From: Methyloversatilis discipulorum
GTDB lineage: Bacteria > Pseudomonadota > Gammaproteobacteria > Burkholderiales > Rhodocyclaceae
NCBI RefSeq assembly: GCF_000385375.1
Contig: NZ_ARVV01000001.1
Span: 682,001-746,000, forward strand
Reading direction: 5' to 3'
Length of the DNA: 64,000 nt
Made by a program: the position numbers and the translations under genes
In this document: one piece after another, positions 24,434 to 35,533 of the stretch
Position numbering within the stretch: position 1 is the stretch's first letter
Layout of the letters: every line of letters starts with the position of its first letter
The notes under the pieces: model-generated
Database searches by the model: none
What the model was told of the DNA's origin: nothing
What the model saw: only the letters and a program-made list of their open reading frames with translations

Positions 24434-25828
24434 ATGAAGGAAATGATCGTGGATGTTGCGGTGATCGGTGCCGGCACGGCCGGCCTCGCCGCCTACCGCG
24501 CCGCCATCGCCGGCGGCAAGTCGGCCGTCATCATCGAGGGCGGCCCCTACGGCACCACCTGCGCCCGCGTCGGCTGCATGCCGAGCAAGCTGCTGATCGC
24601 GGCGGCGGAAGCGGCGCACGTGACCGAAAAGTGGGACGCTTTCGGCATCCGTCTCGAAGGGTCGGTGCGCATCGACGGCCGCGCCGTGATGGAGCGCGTG
24701 CGCCGCGAACGCGACCGCTTCGTCGGCTTCGTCGTGCGCGGTGTCGATAGCATTCCGGCCGAGCACAAGCTGCGCGGCTACGCCAAGTTCATCGACGACC
24801 GCAGCCTGCAGGTCGATGAGCACACGGTGGTCACCTTTGGCCGTGCAGTCATTGCCACCGGATCGTCGCCTGCGGTGCCGCCGATGCTGAAGCCGGCCGG
24901 CAAGCGCCTCATCGTCAACGATGACGTGTTCGACTGGACCGAACTGCCGGAATCGGTGGCCGTATTCGGACCCGGCGTGATCGGCCTGGAGATAGGTCAG
25001 GCGCTGCACCGCCTCGGCGTGCGCGTCGAGGTGTTCGGCCGCGGCCATTTCGTCGGCCCGTTCTCCGACCCGGCGCTGAAGGCTTACGCGACCAACGCGT
25101 TTGCCGAGGAATTTCCGCTGCACGCCGACGCCAAGGTGGTGTCGGTCGAGGAGCGGCCGGACGGCGTGCGCATCGTGCAGGAACTGCAGGACGACCGCGT
25201 GGTGACCAAGGACTTCGAGTGGGTGATCGCCGCCACCGGCCGTACGCCCAATGTGAAGAATCTCGGCCTCGAGAACACGTCGGTGACGCTCGGCGCAAAC
25301 GGTGTGCCGGAGTTCGACCGCACGACGATGCAGTGTGGCAGCACGCATATCTTCATCGCCGGTGACGCCAACAACGACCTGCCGCTGTTGCACGAAGCGG
25401 CCGACGAGGGCCGCATCGCCGGCGAAAACGCGGCCCGCTTCCCCGCGGTGCAGCCGGGTCTGCGTCGCGAGCCGATCGCAGTGGTGTTCTCGGACCCCCA
25501 GCTGGCGACCGTGGGCAAGCGCTACGTCGATCTCGCGCCGGACAGTTTTGTCACCGGCGAGGTGTCGTTCGAGGACCAGGGGCGCTCGCGCGTCATGCTG
25601 CGCAACAAGGGTCTGCTGCACGTCTATGCGGACAAGGCCAGCGGTCGCCTGCTCGGCTGCGAAATGATGGGGCCGGACGTCGAGCATCTGGCTCACCTGC
25701 TGGCCTGGGCGATGCAGTCGGGCATGACCGTGCAGCGCGCGCTTGAAATGCCCTTCTATCACCCGGTGGTGGAAGAGGGGCTGCGCACTGCACTGCGCGA
25801 CGCGGCGGCGAAGCTCTCCGCAGCGTGA
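24434..25828 (+). CDS. dihydrolipoamide dehydrogenase-like disulfide reductase
   Basis: 464 residues of the class I pyridine nucleotide-disulfide oxidoreductases. It has an FAD loop GAGTAG (12-17), redox cysteines 43 and 48 in CARVGCMPSK, an NAD(P) loop GPGVIG, a second FAD motif FIAGDA and the C-terminal acid-base pair His443/Glu448 in HPVVEE. The active-site sequence differs from standard Lpd (CLNVGCIPSK), and no 2-oxoacid dehydrogenase genes are near. Its place next to a peroxiredoxin-glutaredoxin gene suggests it reduces the glutathione-type thiol or a related low-molecular-weight disulfide. That is inference; lipoamide remains possible. Confidence 0.8.
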   Translation: MKEMIVDVAVIGAGTAGLAAYRAAIAGGKSAVIIEGGPYGTTCARVGCMPSKLLIAAAEAAHVTEKWDAFGIRLEGSVRIDGRAVMERVRRERDRFVGFVVRGVDSIPAEHKLRGYAKFIDDRSLQVDEHTVVTFGRAVIATGSSPAVPPMLKPAGKRLIVNDDVFDWTELPESVAVFGPGVIGLEIGQALHRLGVRVEVFGRGHFVGPFSDPALKAYATNAFAEEFPLHADAKVVSVEERPDGVRIVQELQDDRVVTKDFEWVIAATGRTPNVKNLGLENTSVTLGANGVPEFDRTTMQCGSTHIFIAGDANNDLPLLHEAADEGRIAGENAARFPAVQPGLRREPIAVVFSDPQLATVGKRYVDLAPDSFVTGEVSFEDQGRSRVMLRNKGLLHVYADKASGRLLGCEMMGPDVEHLAHLLAWAMQSGMTVQRALEMPFYHPVVEEGLRTALRDAAAKLSAA

Positions 25829-25835
25829 TTGCGCG

Positions 25836-25863
25836 GCCCGCCCGGACGAGGTACCGGGCGGGC
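25836..25863 (+). terminator. hairpin after the disulfide reductase gene
   Basis: Perfect 10-bp stem GCCCGCCCGG/CCGGGCGGGC with an 8-nt loop, 8 nt after the stop codon. No T tract, so termination may be partial. TAGAAT at about 25867 just after it could be a -10 element for the biotin operon. Confidence 0.55.
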
Positions 25864-25923
25864 GGTTAGAATACCGGCCTCGTTGCCTCTGCCACCGTGC
25901 GGAGGCGCTGCCGGTGTCCTCAC

Positions 25924-27234
25924 GTGTCCGCTTCAGATTCCCTCGTTTCCCGCAGCCTCGCCGCCGTCTGGCACCCCTGCACGCAGATGCAGTGGCACGC
26001 CGACCAGTCGCTGCCGCTGCTCGCCGTCAGCCGCGCGCAAGGGCCGTGGCTGTATGCGCCGGACGGTCGTCGCTACCTCGACGGCATCAGTTCGTGGTGG
26101 ACCAATCTGTTCGGCCACAGTCACCCGCACATCGTGCAGTCGCTGCGCGACCAGCTGGACACGCTGGACCACGTGATGCTCGCCGGCTTCACGCACGAAC
26201 CGGTGGTGACGCTGTCGGAAAAGCTGTCAGCCCTGACCGGCGGTCGCCTCGGCCACGCCTTCTATGCGTCGGACGGCGCGTCGGCAACCGAGATCGCGCT
26301 GAAGATGTCGCTGCACTACTGGCGCAACAGCGGGCGGCCGGACAAGAACGAGTTCATCTGCTTCGCCGGCAGCTACCACGGCGAAACGGTTGGTGCGCTG
26401 GCGGTGACCGACGTGCCGCTGTTCCGTGATGCCTATGCGCCCATGGTGCGCGGCGCGCACGTTTTGCCCAGTCCGGCGTCGAGCGCACCACTGCACGCGC
26501 TCGACGCGCTGACAGTATTCCTCGAAGCGCATCACGCGCGGATCGCCGCGCTGATCATCGAACCGCGGGTGCAGTGCGCCGGCGGCTTCGCGATGCACGA
26601 CGCAGGCTGGCTCAGTGCGGTGCGTGCGCTGTGCGACGTCTATCAGGTGCACCTGATCGCCGACGAGATCGCCGTCGGCTGCGGTCGCACCGGCACCTTC
26701 TTCGCGAGCGAGCAGTCGCTGGATGCCGACGGCGAGGGCTGGCCGGATTTCATCTGCCTGTCCAAAGGCATCACCGGCGGCACGCTGCCGCTGTCGCTGG
26801 TGCTGAGCAAGCCCTTCGTGTTCGAGGCCTTCCTCGACGACACGATGGCGCGCGGCTTCCTGCACTCGCATTCCTACACCGGCAATCCGCTCGCCTGCCG
26901 CGCGGCGCTGGCGACGCTGGAACTGTTCGAACAGCTCGACGTGCTCGAACGCAACAGGGCCTGGGCGCAGACTTTCAGCGAGGCGCTGGCGCCGCTTGCG
27001 GCGCATCCGGCCACCCGCAATTTCCGTCAGGCGGGCATGATCTGGGCGCTCGACGTCGATACGCCGCACGCGGACTTCAGCCGCCGTTTCCATCGCGAGG
27101 CGCTGGCGCGCGAACTGCTGCTGCGGCCGATAGGCAACACGCTCTACTTCATGCCGCCTTACGTGCTCGATGAAGCGCAGAGCGTGTTGCTTGCGCAAGG
27201 GGCGCTGGCTGCGCTGGACGCTGCCCTCGCATGA
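25924..27234 (+). CDS. bioA: adenosylmethionine-8-amino-7-oxononanoate aminotransferase
   Basis: 436 residues, a PLP class III aminotransferase. It moves the amino group of S-adenosylmethionine to 8-amino-7-oxononanoate, giving 7,8-diaminopelargonate in biotin synthesis. Features are the [18 protein letters not shown] substrate segment typical of BioA, the GSYHGET loop, [11 protein letters not shown] (PLP-contact Asp) and the PLP lysine Lys281 in CLSKGITGG. The start is a GTG at 25924 with a poor ribosome site; a GTG at 25897 followed by GGAGG is an alternative but would add a Cys/Arg-rich stretch. First gene of bioAFHCD; bioF overlaps its stop by 4 bp. Confidence 0.93.
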   Translation: MSASDSLVSRSLAAVWHPCTQMQWHADQSLPLLAVSRAQGPWLYAPDGRRYLDGISSWWTNLFGHSHPHIVQSLRDQLDTLDHVMLAGFTHEPVVTLSEKLSALTGGRLGHAFYASDGASATEIALKMSLHYWRNSGRPDKNEFICFAGSYHGETVGALAVTDVPLFRDAYAPMVRGAHVLPSPASSAPLHALDALTVFLEAHHARIAALIIEPRVQCAGGFAMHDAGWLSAVRALCDVYQVHLIADEIAVGCGRTGTFFASEQSLDADGEGWPDFICLSKGITGGTLPLSLVLSKPFVFEAFLDDTMARGFLHSHSYTGNPLACRAALATLELFEQLDVLERNRAWAQTFSEALAPLAAHPATRNFRQAGMIWALDVDTPHADFSRRFHREALARELLLRPIGNTLYFMPPYVLDEAQSVLLAQGALAALDAALA

Positions 27235-28385
27235 GCGCCACCGACTTTCGCGCCCGCCTAGAAGCGCTGGCGGCGGACGATCTGCTGCGTACCCGCCTGG
27301 TGCTGGAGGCGCCCTGCGGCCCCGAGGCGGTGGTCGATGGTCGGCGCCTCGTTTCCTTCGCCGGCAACGACTACCTCGGACTCGCCAGCCATCCTGAAAT
27401 CGTCGACGCCTTCCGCGAAGGCGCCGCTCGCTGGGGCGCCGGTGCTGGCGCGTCGCACCTGGTCAGCGGACACCAGCGACCGCACGAGGAGCTGGAGGTC
27501 GCGCTCGCGCGTTTCGTCGGCCTGCCGCGCGCGCTCTATTTCTCGACCGGCTACATGGCCAACCTCGCGGTGCTGCCGGCGCTCGCCGGGCGCGGCGACA
27601 CGGTGATCGCCGACCGGCTGAACCACGCCTCGCTGGTCGACGCTGCCTTGCTGTCGCGCGCCACGGTGCGTCGCTATCCGCATGGCGACGTCGCTGCGGT
27701 CGCGCGCGCGCTCGAGGCTGCAGGCGGACAGAAGGTCGTCGTGACCGACGGCGTGTTCAGCATGGATGGCGACATCGCGCCGCTGCCCGAACTGCTGGCG
27801 CTGTGCGAGCGCCACGACGCACTGCTGGTGGTCGACGACGCGCACGGTTTCGGCGTGCTTGGTGAGCAGGGGCGTGGCGTGCTGTCGCACTTTGGCCTCG
27901 CGTCACCGCGTCTGATCTACATCGGCACGCTGGGCAAGGCGGCAGGCGTCGCCGGTGCCTTCGTCGCCGGCGACGCCGACGCGATCGAATGGCTGATGCA
28001 AACCGGCCGCAGCTACCGCTACACCACCGCAGCGCCCGCGGCGACCGCCTGTGCGGTGCTGGCGAGCCTGCGCTTGATCGAGGACGGTGACGAGCGGCGC
28101 GCGCGTCTGACGGAACATCGTCTGCGCATGCGGCAGCTGCTCGCGACGTGCCGCTGGCCCGTGATGCCGTCCGACACCGCAATCCAGCCGGTGCAGGTGG
28201 GTGGCAATTCCGAGGTGCTGGCGCTGTCGGCGCGGCTGCGCGAACGTGGCCTGTGGGTGCCGGCCATCCGGCCACCCACGGTGCCTGCTGGCAGTGCCCG
28301 CTTGCGTGTGTCGCTCAGCGCGGCGCACGAGGCCGCACACATTGACGCGCTGTGCGCTGCGCTGAACGAGGTCGGCCATGAATGA
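27231..28385 (+). CDS. bioF: 8-amino-7-oxononanoate synthase
   Basis: 384 residues. This PLP enzyme condenses pimeloyl-ACP with alanine. Visible are [13 protein letters not shown] near the N-terminus, the glycine-rich [18 protein letters not shown] and the PLP lysine Lys236 in GTLGKAAG. Its length is the usual one. The ATG overlaps the bioA stop by 4 bp and its end overlaps bioH by 8 bp, so the genes are translationally coupled. Confidence 0.95.
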   Translation: MSATDFRARLEALAADDLLRTRLVLEAPCGPEAVVDGRRLVSFAGNDYLGLASHPEIVDAFREGAARWGAGAGASHLVSGHQRPHEELEVALARFVGLPRALYFSTGYMANLAVLPALAGRGDTVIADRLNHASLVDAALLSRATVRRYPHGDVAAVARALEAAGGQKVVVTDGVFSMDGDIAPLPELLALCERHDALLVVDDAHGFGVLGEQGRGVLSHFGLASPRLIYIGTLGKAAGVAGAFVAGDADAIEWLMQTGRSYRYTTAAPAATACAVLASLRLIEDGDERRARLTEHRLRMRQLLATCRWPVMPSDTAIQPVQVGGNSEVLALSARLRERGLWVPAIRPPTVPAGSARLRVSLSAAHEAAHIDALCAALNEVGHE

Positions 28386-29127
28386 CGTGCTGGCCGCCCG
28401 TTGTTACGGCACACAGGGGCCGCGCGTCGCACTGGTGCACGGCTGGGGCTGGGACGGCCGCCTGCTGTCGCCGCTGGCCGAGGCGCTGGGCGCGCATTGC
28501 CGCGTCGTCCAGCCCGACCTGCCCGGCTACGGATTGAACGTCGGCCAGCGCTGCGACGGTTTCGACGACTGTGTCGATCAGCTCGTACAGGCGGTGCCCG
28601 ACGCGGAGGTGCTGGTCGGCTGGTCGCTGGGCGGCCTGCTGGCGATCGCCTGGGCGGCTCGGATGCGGGTGCGCCGACTGCTCCTCGTGGGCGCTTCGCC
28701 GCGCTTCATGCAGGCCGTCGACTGGCCATATGGCATGACAGAAGAGCGCTTCGACGCCTTTGCGGATGGCCTGGAGCAGGACCCGCGGCGCACGCGCGCT
28801 CGCTTTGCCGCACTGGCGGCGCTCGGCGACAGCGATGCACGCGGCGTGCGGGGCGCGATGGCAGCGTTGATGGACGACCTGCCGCCGGCCGCTCAGGCGT
28901 TGAGTCAGGGACTGGACTGGTTGCGCGAGCGGGATCTGCGGGACACCTTGCGTTCGCTTCCAATACCTCTGTGCTGCCTGCACGGCGAGCAGGACCACGT
29001 GGTCGACATCGGCGCCGCGGCCAAGGAGGACGCTGCGCGCTGGATGCCAGTGCCGGGCGCGGCGCATCTGCCCTGGCGGCATCGCGAGCTTTCCGATCTG
29101 TGTGCGTGGGTGTGCGCCGATGACTGA
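28378..29127 (+). CDS. bioH: pimeloyl-ACP methyl ester carboxylesterase
   Basis: 249 residues, alpha/beta hydrolase. It removes the methyl ester from pimeloyl-ACP methyl ester and so ends the elongation begun by BioC. The oxyanion motif is HGWGWDG, nucleophile Ser83 is in GWSLGG, and acid Asp206 (GEQDHVV) and His230 (GAAHLPW) complete the triad. It lies between bioF and bioC with 8-bp overlaps on each side, which fixes its role better than sequence alone. Confidence 0.92.
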   Translation: MNDVLAARCYGTQGPRVALVHGWGWDGRLLSPLAEALGAHCRVVQPDLPGYGLNVGQRCDGFDDCVDQLVQAVPDAEVLVGWSLGGLLAIAWAARMRVRRLLLVGASPRFMQAVDWPYGMTEERFDAFADGLEQDPRRTRARFAALAALGDSDARGVRGAMAALMDDLPPAAQALSQGLDWLRERDLRDTLRSLPIPLCCLHGEQDHVVDIGAAAKEDAARWMPVPGAAHLPWRHRELSDLCAWVCADD

Positions 29128-29899
29128 GCGCGCCGCGATACGGTCCTCATTTTCGCGGGCTGCGACGCGCTATGCCGCGGCGGCCGGGCTGCAGCGCGTG
29201 GTGTGCGATCGCCTGCTCGAACTGCTGCCGGACAGATCCGCCGGGCTTGTGCTCGATCTCGGCTGCGGGACCGGCTTCGCATCGACCGGCTTGCATGCGC
29301 GCTTTCCTCATGCGACACATTGTGCGGTCGATTTCTCGTTGGGCATGTTGCGTGCCCACGAACGGGGCAGCGGAGTGACGCGCGTCTGCGCCGATGCGCA
29401 CCGTCTGCCGCTTGCCTCGGCGAGCGCGGACATCGTGTTCTCCAGCCTGATGCTGCAGTGGTGCGACCTGCCGGTTGCGCTGGCCGAGTGTCGGCGCGTC
29501 CTCCGGGATGGCGGCCATATGTGTTTCAGCACCGTCCTCCTCGGAACGCTCGCAGAGATCGATGACGCGTTCGCCGGTCTGGATGCGCATCGTCACACGG
29601 TGTCCTTCCCGGCGCCCGGGGCGCTGGCTGCTGCTCTGGCCGACAGTGGCTTCACGGCGGAACTGATGCGCAGCGAATCGCACGTCGAATACTTTGCGGA
29701 TGCGCGCGCACTGCTGCAGTCGAACCGCGATATCGGTGCGTCACACGTGCCGGATGGCGCGCGTCGTGCTCTGCTCGGCCGCGCGGCATTGCGGCAGGTA
29801 TGCGATCGCTTGGAGGCACGACGCGAAGCGCTTGGCCTGCCGCTGACCTATCAACTGGCCTGGGTGGTCGCTCGTGCGTCCTCGGGCAACCGGAGCTGA
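29120..29899 (+). CDS. bioC: malonyl-ACP O-methyltransferase
   Basis: 259 residues, SAM-dependent methyltransferase with motif I LDLGCGTG and post-motif LMLQWCDLP typical of BioC. It methylates malonyl-ACP so that fatty acid synthase can extend it to the pimeloyl stage. It starts FSRAATRYAAAAGLQR, the usual BioC N-terminal helix. ATG 29120 overlaps bioH by 8 bp; bioD follows after 1 bp. Confidence 0.93.
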   Translation: MTERAAIRSSFSRAATRYAAAAGLQRVVCDRLLELLPDRSAGLVLDLGCGTGFASTGLHARFPHATHCAVDFSLGMLRAHERGSGVTRVCADAHRLPLASASADIVFSSLMLQWCDLPVALAECRRVLRDGGHMCFSTVLLGTLAEIDDAFAGLDAHRHTVSFPAPGALAAALADSGFTAELMRSESHVEYFADARALLQSNRDIGASHVPDGARRALLGRAALRQVCDRLEARREALGLPLTYQLAWVVARASSGNRS

Positions 29900-29900
29900 T

Positions 29901-30599
29901 ATGAGCGCGGGAAAACTGCATTTCGTCATGGGCACCGACACGGGTGTCGGCAAGACATTGGTGTCCTGCGCGCTGATCGAGGCGCTGCGGGCCAACGGCG
30001 TGAACGCGGTCGGCATGAAGCCGGTGGCGTCGGGCGCGTCGCCCGACGCCACCGGCCGCCTCGCGAACGAGGACGCCGACGCGCTGGCGCAGGCCAGCGG
30101 GCTCGACCAACCGACGGCGCTGACCAATCCCTATCTGTTCGAAGCGCCGCTGGCCCCGCATGTGGCCGCGCAACGCGAGGGGCGATCGATCGATCGCGCT
30201 GTGGTGCTGGACGCCCTGTCTGCGCTGCGCGCAGAGGCTGATCACGTCATCGTCGAAGGCGTAGGTGGGTTCATCGTGCCCTTGGGTGCCGACTGGACGA
30301 CCGCCGATCTGGCGGTCGACATCGGGGCGCCGCTGATTCTTGTGGTCGGGTTGAGGCTGGGCTGCATCAACCACGCATTGCTGACGGCCGAGGCGGCGCG
30401 GGCGCGCGGGTTGACGCTGGCCGGCTGGGTCGCGAACTGCCAGCCCGAGGGCATGCTGGAGCAGGAGGCGACGATTTCCGCGCTGAAAAGTCGCCTCAAC
30501 GCGCCAATTCTTGGCATAATCCCGCGGCTGTCCGGCGCCGATGCAAAAACTGCGTCGCGTCTGCTGGACATCCAGCCGCTGCTGGCCTTCCCTGGATGA
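29901..30599 (+). CDS. bioD: dethiobiotin synthetase
   Basis: 232 residues. It closes the ureido ring of 7,8-diaminopelargonate with CO2 and ATP. It has a P-loop variant GTDTGVGKT, substrate loop MKPVASG and VEGVGGFIVPL. Last gene of the cluster. bioB, the final step, is not found here and must be elsewhere. A strong tRNA promoter begins 17 bp after the stop. Confidence 0.95.
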   Translation: MSAGKLHFVMGTDTGVGKTLVSCALIEALRANGVNAVGMKPVASGASPDATGRLANEDADALAQASGLDQPTALTNPYLFEAPLAPHVAAQREGRSIDRAVVLDALSALRAEADHVIVEGVGGFIVPLGADWTTADLAVDIGAPLILVVGLRLGCINHALLTAEAARARGLTLAGWVANCQPEGMLEQEATISALKSRLNAPILGIIPRLSGADAKTASRLLDIQPLLAFPG

Positions 30600-30616
30600 A
30601 TTTTTTGTTCCGGGGT

Positions 30617-30645
30617 TTGACAGCGCAAGAAACCCTCACCATAAT
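30617..30645 (+). promoter_or_regulatory. sigma-70 promoter of the tRNA-tufB cluster
   Basis: TTGACA (30617-30622), 17-bp spacer, CATAAT (30640-30645); tRNA-Tyr begins 20 nt later. Spacing is ideal and only one base departs from consensus, as expected for a stable-RNA promoter. Confidence 0.9.
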
Positions 30646-30665
30646 CGCGGGTTTCGCTGGTCGCC

Positions 30666-30750
<85 letters not shown>

Positions 30751-30847
30751 CAACTCTTGAGCAAACAGGGTTCTGGCAAGACGGCGAGAAAGTTGCAGCA
30801 AACATCGCGAGTGCATGTCGCCGCGATGGGTGGTAGGGAGCGGTTTG

Positions 30848-30921
30848 GCGGGAGTAGTTCAATGGTAGAACCTTAGCCTTCCAAGCTAATGACGCGGGTT
30901 CGATTCCCGTCTCCCGCTCCA
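30848..30921 (+). tRNA. tRNA-Gly (TCC)
   Basis: 74 nt with encoded CCA. Acceptor GCGGGAG/CTCCCGC; anticodon loop CTTCCAA; T loop GGTTCGATTCC. Second tRNA of the cluster. Confidence 0.97.
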
Positions 30922-30957
30922 CGGCTCGGGCGTGTGTCCGGGCAAAGATGTTTCAGT

Positions 30958-31032
30958 GCCCATGTAGCTCAGTGGCAGAGCACTCCCTTGGTAAGGGAGA
31001 GGTCGGCAGTTCAATCCTGCCCATGGGCACCA
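30958..31032 (+). tRNA. tRNA-Thr (GGT)
   Basis: 75 nt with encoded CCA. Acceptor GCCCATG/CATGGGC; anticodon loop CTTGGTA; T loop AGTTCAATCC. It lies 90 bp before tufB and is probably in the same transcript. Confidence 0.97.
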
Positions 31033-31122
31033 AAATTTTTTGCGTGCGGCATCCTGGTGACAACTGAGGATGTCAGTCGATGTTTGACGCAGATCTCTAT
31101 CAAGCAACCAGGGTGATCGAAA

Positions 31123-32313
<1,191 letters not shown>

Positions 32314-32358
32314 AGAGTTGTACTCCGGGTCGCGCGTGCGGCCCGGTTCGCGTTTTGC

Positions 32359-32434
32359 AGGGGCATAGCTCAATTGGCAGAGCGTCGGTCTCCAAAACCG
32401 AAGGTTGGGGGTTCGATTCCCTCTGCCCCTGCCA
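32359..32434 (+). tRNA. tRNA-Trp (CCA)
   Basis: 76 nt with encoded CCA. Acceptor AGGGGCA/TGCCCCT; anticodon loop CTCCAAA; T loop GGTTCGATTCC. Between tufB and secE, the standard place in Proteobacteria. Confidence 0.97.
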
Positions 32435-32491
32435 CTCCGGTGGCCAAGCCGGACAAAATTTTGCGGAGTGCGTGCGCACTTCCGGATGCTC

Positions 32492-32845
32492 ATGACTGAC
32501 CAGTTGAAGCTTGCGCTGGCCATTGCCCTGTTGATTGCGGGTGTGGCCGGCTTTTATGTTTTTGCCGACCAGATCATGGCTGTGCGGGTGTTGTCCGTGC
32601 TCGCCGGTCTGGGTGCCGGTATCGCGGTGGCATGGTTCACCGAGCCGGGGCGGCGCTTCATCGTTTTTGCCAACGAGTCGGTTGCCGAGGCCAAGAAGGT
32701 TGCCTGGCCCAGTCGCAAGGAAACGCTGCAGACCACCGCCATCGTGTTCGGCTTCGTGGTCGTGATGGCACTGTTCCTGTGGCTGACCGACAAGAGTCTC
32801 GAGTGGGTGTTGTACGACCTGATCCTGGGCTGGAAGAAATCATGA
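32492..32845 (+). CDS. secE: preprotein translocase subunit SecE
   Basis: 117 residues with three membrane helices (about 7-23, 27-44 and 78-100) and the conserved cytoplasmic segment [17 protein letters not shown] before the last helix. It clamps SecY in the SecYEG channel. ATG 32492 is chosen over ATG 32486; both have weak ribosome sites and differ by two residues. The stop overlaps nusG by 4 bp. Confidence 0.95.
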   Translation: MTDQLKLALAIALLIAGVAGFYVFADQIMAVRVLSVLAGLGAGIAVAWFTEPGRRFIVFANESVAEAKKVAWPSRKETLQTTAIVFGFVVVMALFLWLTDKSLEWVLYDLILGWKKS

Positions 32846-33375
32846 GCAAACGTTGGTACGTTGTGCACGCCTATTCCGGCTTCGAGAAGTCGGTTCAGCG
32901 CGCGCTGACCGAGCGTGTTGCGCGTTCGGGCATGCAGGACAAGTTCGGCCAGATTCTCGTGCCGGTCGAGGAAGTGATCGAAATGCGCGGCGGCCAGAAG
33001 GCTGTGTCCGAGCGCAAGTTCTTTCCTGGCTATGTGCTCGTCGAGATGGAGATGGACGAGGACAGCTGGCACCTGGTCAAGAGCACGCCGAAAGTGACCG
33101 GCTTTGTCGGCGGCTCGGCCAACAAGCCGACGCCGATTTCCGACAAGGAAGTCGACAAGATCATGCAGCAGATGCAGGAAGGGGTGGAGAAGCCCCGTCC
33201 CAAGGTGCTGTTCGAAGTAGGCGAGTTGGTGCGCGTCAAGGAAGGCCCCTTCACCGACTTCAATGGTTCGGTGGAAAGCGTCAATTACGAAAAGAGCCGT
33301 CTGCACGTGTCGGTGACCATCTTTGGTCGTGCGACGCCGGTCGAGCTCGAGTTCTCGCAGGTCGAGAAGGTCTGA
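32842..33375 (+). CDS. nusG: transcription termination/antitermination factor NusG
   Basis: 177 residues. The NGN domain starts [14 protein letters not shown] and contains [10 protein letters not shown]; the C-terminal KOW domain is [15 protein letters not shown]. It binds RNA polymerase and couples to Rho or to ribosomal S10. Overlaps secE by 4 bp; 155 bp separate it from rplK. Confidence 0.97.
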   Translation: MSKRWYVVHAYSGFEKSVQRALTERVARSGMQDKFGQILVPVEEVIEMRGGQKAVSERKFFPGYVLVEMEMDEDSWHLVKSTPKVTGFVGGSANKPTPISDKEVDKIMQQMQEGVEKPRPKVLFEVGELVRVKEGPFTDFNGSVESVNYEKSRLHVSVTIFGRATPVELEFSQVEKV

Positions 33376-33530
33376 CCTGAAGGTTTCGGTGGCGCCGCAA
33401 GGTGCTGCCACGGTGCGCGGCAGCAGCCCTCCGGGGTCGTGCCGCGTGATTGTTTCCGGTGCGCATGCGCCGGATGAGGAGTGGCCGGGCCTGAGTGTCC
33501 GCCACGCTATCACTCGCAAATGGAGTCATC
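33376..33530 (+). other. nusG-rplK intergenic region
   Basis: 155 bp containing several GC-rich inverted repeats (for example GGTGCTGCC near 33402 and GTGCGCATGCGCCGGA near 33457) but no clear terminator T tract or promoter. Probably holds the L11 operon leader. Confidence 0.4.
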
Positions 33531-33962
33531 ATGGCGAAGAAAATCGTCGGCTACGTGAAGCTGCAAGTGCCGGCCGGCAAGGCGAACCCGTCGCCCCCGA
33601 TCGGTCCCGCGCTGGGTCAGCGCGGTCTGAACATCATGGAGTTCTGCAAGGCGTTCAACGCGCAGACCCAGGGTATGGAACCGGGTCTGCCGATCCCGGT
33701 GGTGATCACCGCCTACGCGGACAAGTCCTTCACTTTCGTGATGAAGTCGCCCCCGGCGACCATCCTGATCAAGAAGGCTGCCGGCATCACCAAGGGCTCG
33801 CCGAAGCCGCACACCGACAAGGTCGGCAAGGTCACCCGCGCCCAGCTCGAAGAAATCGCGAAGGTGAAGAACAAGGATCTGACCGCTGCCGATCTGGATG
33901 CCGCTGTGCGCACGATCGCCGGTTCTGCCCGCAGCATGGGCATCACGGTGGAGGGCCTGTAA
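33531..33962 (+). CDS. rplK: 50S ribosomal protein L11
   Basis: 143 residues, normal length. It has the Pro-rich N-terminal [19 protein letters not shown], the thiostrepton/elongation-factor site, and a C-terminal RNA-binding domain ending [12 protein letters not shown]. It forms the stalk base on 23S rRNA helices 43/44. rplA starts 2 bp after its stop. Confidence 0.97.
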   Translation: MAKKIVGYVKLQVPAGKANPSPPIGPALGQRGLNIMEFCKAFNAQTQGMEPGLPIPVVITAYADKSFTFVMKSPPATILIKKAAGITKGSPKPHTDKVGKVTRAQLEEIAKVKNKDLTAADLDAAVRTIAGSARSMGITVEGL

Positions 33963-33964
33963 TC

Positions 33965-34657
33965 ATGGCAAAGCTCTCGAAGCGCATTCAGGCGCTGCGC
34001 GCCAAGGTTGATCGCAACCGCGCATACCCGCTGGCCGACGCGCTGGCGCTGGTGAAGGAAACCGCCAACGCCAAGTTTGACGAGTCGGTCGATCTGGCCG
34101 TGAATCTGGGTATCGATGCGAAGAAGTCGGACCAGCTGGTCCGTGGCTCCGTCGTGCTGCCTGCCGGTACTGGCAAGAGCGTGCGCGTCGCCGTGTTCGC
34201 CCAGGGCGCAAAGGCTGAAGAAGCCAAGGCCGCTGGTGCCGATGTCGTCGGTTTCGACGATCTGGCAGCCCAGGTCAAGGAAGGCAATCTGAACTTCGAC
34301 GTGGCCATCGCCACGCCGGACGCGATGCGTGTCGTCGGCGCACTGGGCCAGATCCTCGGTCCGCGCGGCCTGATGCCGAACCCGAAGGTCGGCACCGTGA
34401 CGATGGACGTCACCACCGCGGTGAAGAACGCCAAGGCCGGTCAGGTGCAGTACCGCACCGACAAGGGCGGCATCGTCCAGTGCACGGTCGGTCGCGCCTC
34501 CTTCACGCCGGAACAGCTGACGACCAACATCAAGGCTCTGATCGAAGCGCTGAACAAGGCGCGTCCGGCAGCGGCCAAGGGTGTCTACCTGCGCAAGGTG
34601 TCGGTGACGACCACCATGGGCGTCGGCATCCGCGTCGATCAGGCGACGGTGCAGTAA
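33965..34657 (+). CDS. rplA: 50S ribosomal protein L1
   Basis: 230 residues, starting [18 protein letters not shown] with the signature [20 protein letters not shown]. It forms the mobile L1 arm at the E site. In other bacteria L1 also represses the L11 operon by binding its leader; no such site was identified here. A 266-bp leader with an L10-type structure follows. Confidence 0.97.
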   Translation: MAKLSKRIQALRAKVDRNRAYPLADALALVKETANAKFDESVDLAVNLGIDAKKSDQLVRGSVVLPAGTGKSVRVAVFAQGAKAEEAKAAGADVVGFDDLAAQVKEGNLNFDVAIATPDAMRVVGALGQILGPRGLMPNPKVGTVTMDVTTAVKNAKAGQVQYRTDKGGIVQCTVGRASFTPEQLTTNIKALIEALNKARPAAAKGVYLRKVSVTTTMGVGIRVDQATVQ

Positions 34658-34734
34658 GAAACTGAATTCGCGCCCGGTTCGTCGGGCGCATGACAACAGG
34701 ACTTTGGGCCGTCGCGGCCAGCATGGCGCGGCGG

Positions 34735-34815
34735 GTTGTCAAAGACCGCAGGTGCCCGCAAGGGTCTAATGGTGCGCAAGCGCCGCCTGCGCAGATGGCG
34801 TTACCCGACACAGGA
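34735..34815 (+). ncRNA. ribosomal protein L10 leader
   Basis: Upstream of rplJ. The segment has the L10-leader signature AAGACCGCAGGTG ... CCTGCGCAGATGGCGTTACCC, with CGCAGG (34747-34752) pairing to CCTGCG (34786-34791). A further stem GACAAC (34692-34697)/GTTGTC (34735-34740) precedes it. In other Proteobacteria the L10-L7/L12 complex binds this RNA to repress rplJL translation. Confidence 0.75.
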
Positions 34816-34923
34816 TGGATGGTGTCCTCACGGACAGTTTCTTCTCCTGAATACGGTCGCCGCACGTGGTTGATCCGGTAAGCAGTGATGCGATCCGGAC
34901 GACTGTAATCATGGGAGTAGACC

Positions 34924-35454
34924 TTGGCACTCAATCTCGATCAGAAGAAGGAAGTGGTTGCCGGCGTATCCGCTGCAGTTGCGGACGCGCAAGTAATCGT
35001 GATCGCCGAGAACAAAGGTCTGGAAGTGGGCGATGTCACGCGTTTGCGTGCCCAGGCCCGTGCGCAGGGCGTCTACCTGCGTGTTCTGAAGAACACGCTG
35101 GCGCGTCGCGCTGTTGCGGGTACCCCGTTCGAGGGGTTGGCGAATGAAATGACCGGTCCGCTGCTTTACGGCATGTCGGCCGATCCGGTTTCGGCCGCGA
35201 AGGTCATTCAGGATTTCGCCAAGGGCAACGACAAGCTGGTGATTCGCGGTGGCGCGCTGGCCAATTACGTCATGGACGCCGCTGGCGTCAAGGCGCTGGC
35301 CTCCATGCCGAGCCGCGAAGAACTGCTGGCCACCCTTCTGGGCACGATGCAGGCGCCGATCGCCAAGTTCGTTCAGACGCTCAACGAAGTTCCGGGCAAG
35401 TTTGTCCGTACCGTTGCAGCGCTGCGCGACGAACGCGAAAAGCAGTCCGCTTAA
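34924..35454 (+). CDS. rplJ: 50S ribosomal protein L10
   Basis: 176 residues, about ten longer than the E. coli protein. It carries the L7/L12 dimers on its C-terminal helix. It starts with TTG (34924): GGGAG lies 9 nt upstream, the upstream in-frame ATG is closed by a TAG, and the sequence from this codon ([12 protein letters not shown]) is the usual L10 start. A rare start after an autoregulatory leader is in keeping with translational control. Confidence 0.96.
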   Translation: MALNLDQKKEVVAGVSAAVADAQVIVIAENKGLEVGDVTRLRAQARAQGVYLRVLKNTLARRAVAGTPFEGLANEMTGPLLYGMSADPVSAAKVIQDFAKGNDKLVIRGGALANYVMDAAGVKALASMPSREELLATLLGTMQAPIAKFVQTLNEVPGKFVRTVAALRDEREKQSA

Positions 35455-35533
35455 GTTCAGGCCTCAATTCAGATCAAGCAATCATCCGCGCGACTGCATG
35501 TTGATGCACCGCGCTTGAAACAGGAGTTTTGAA

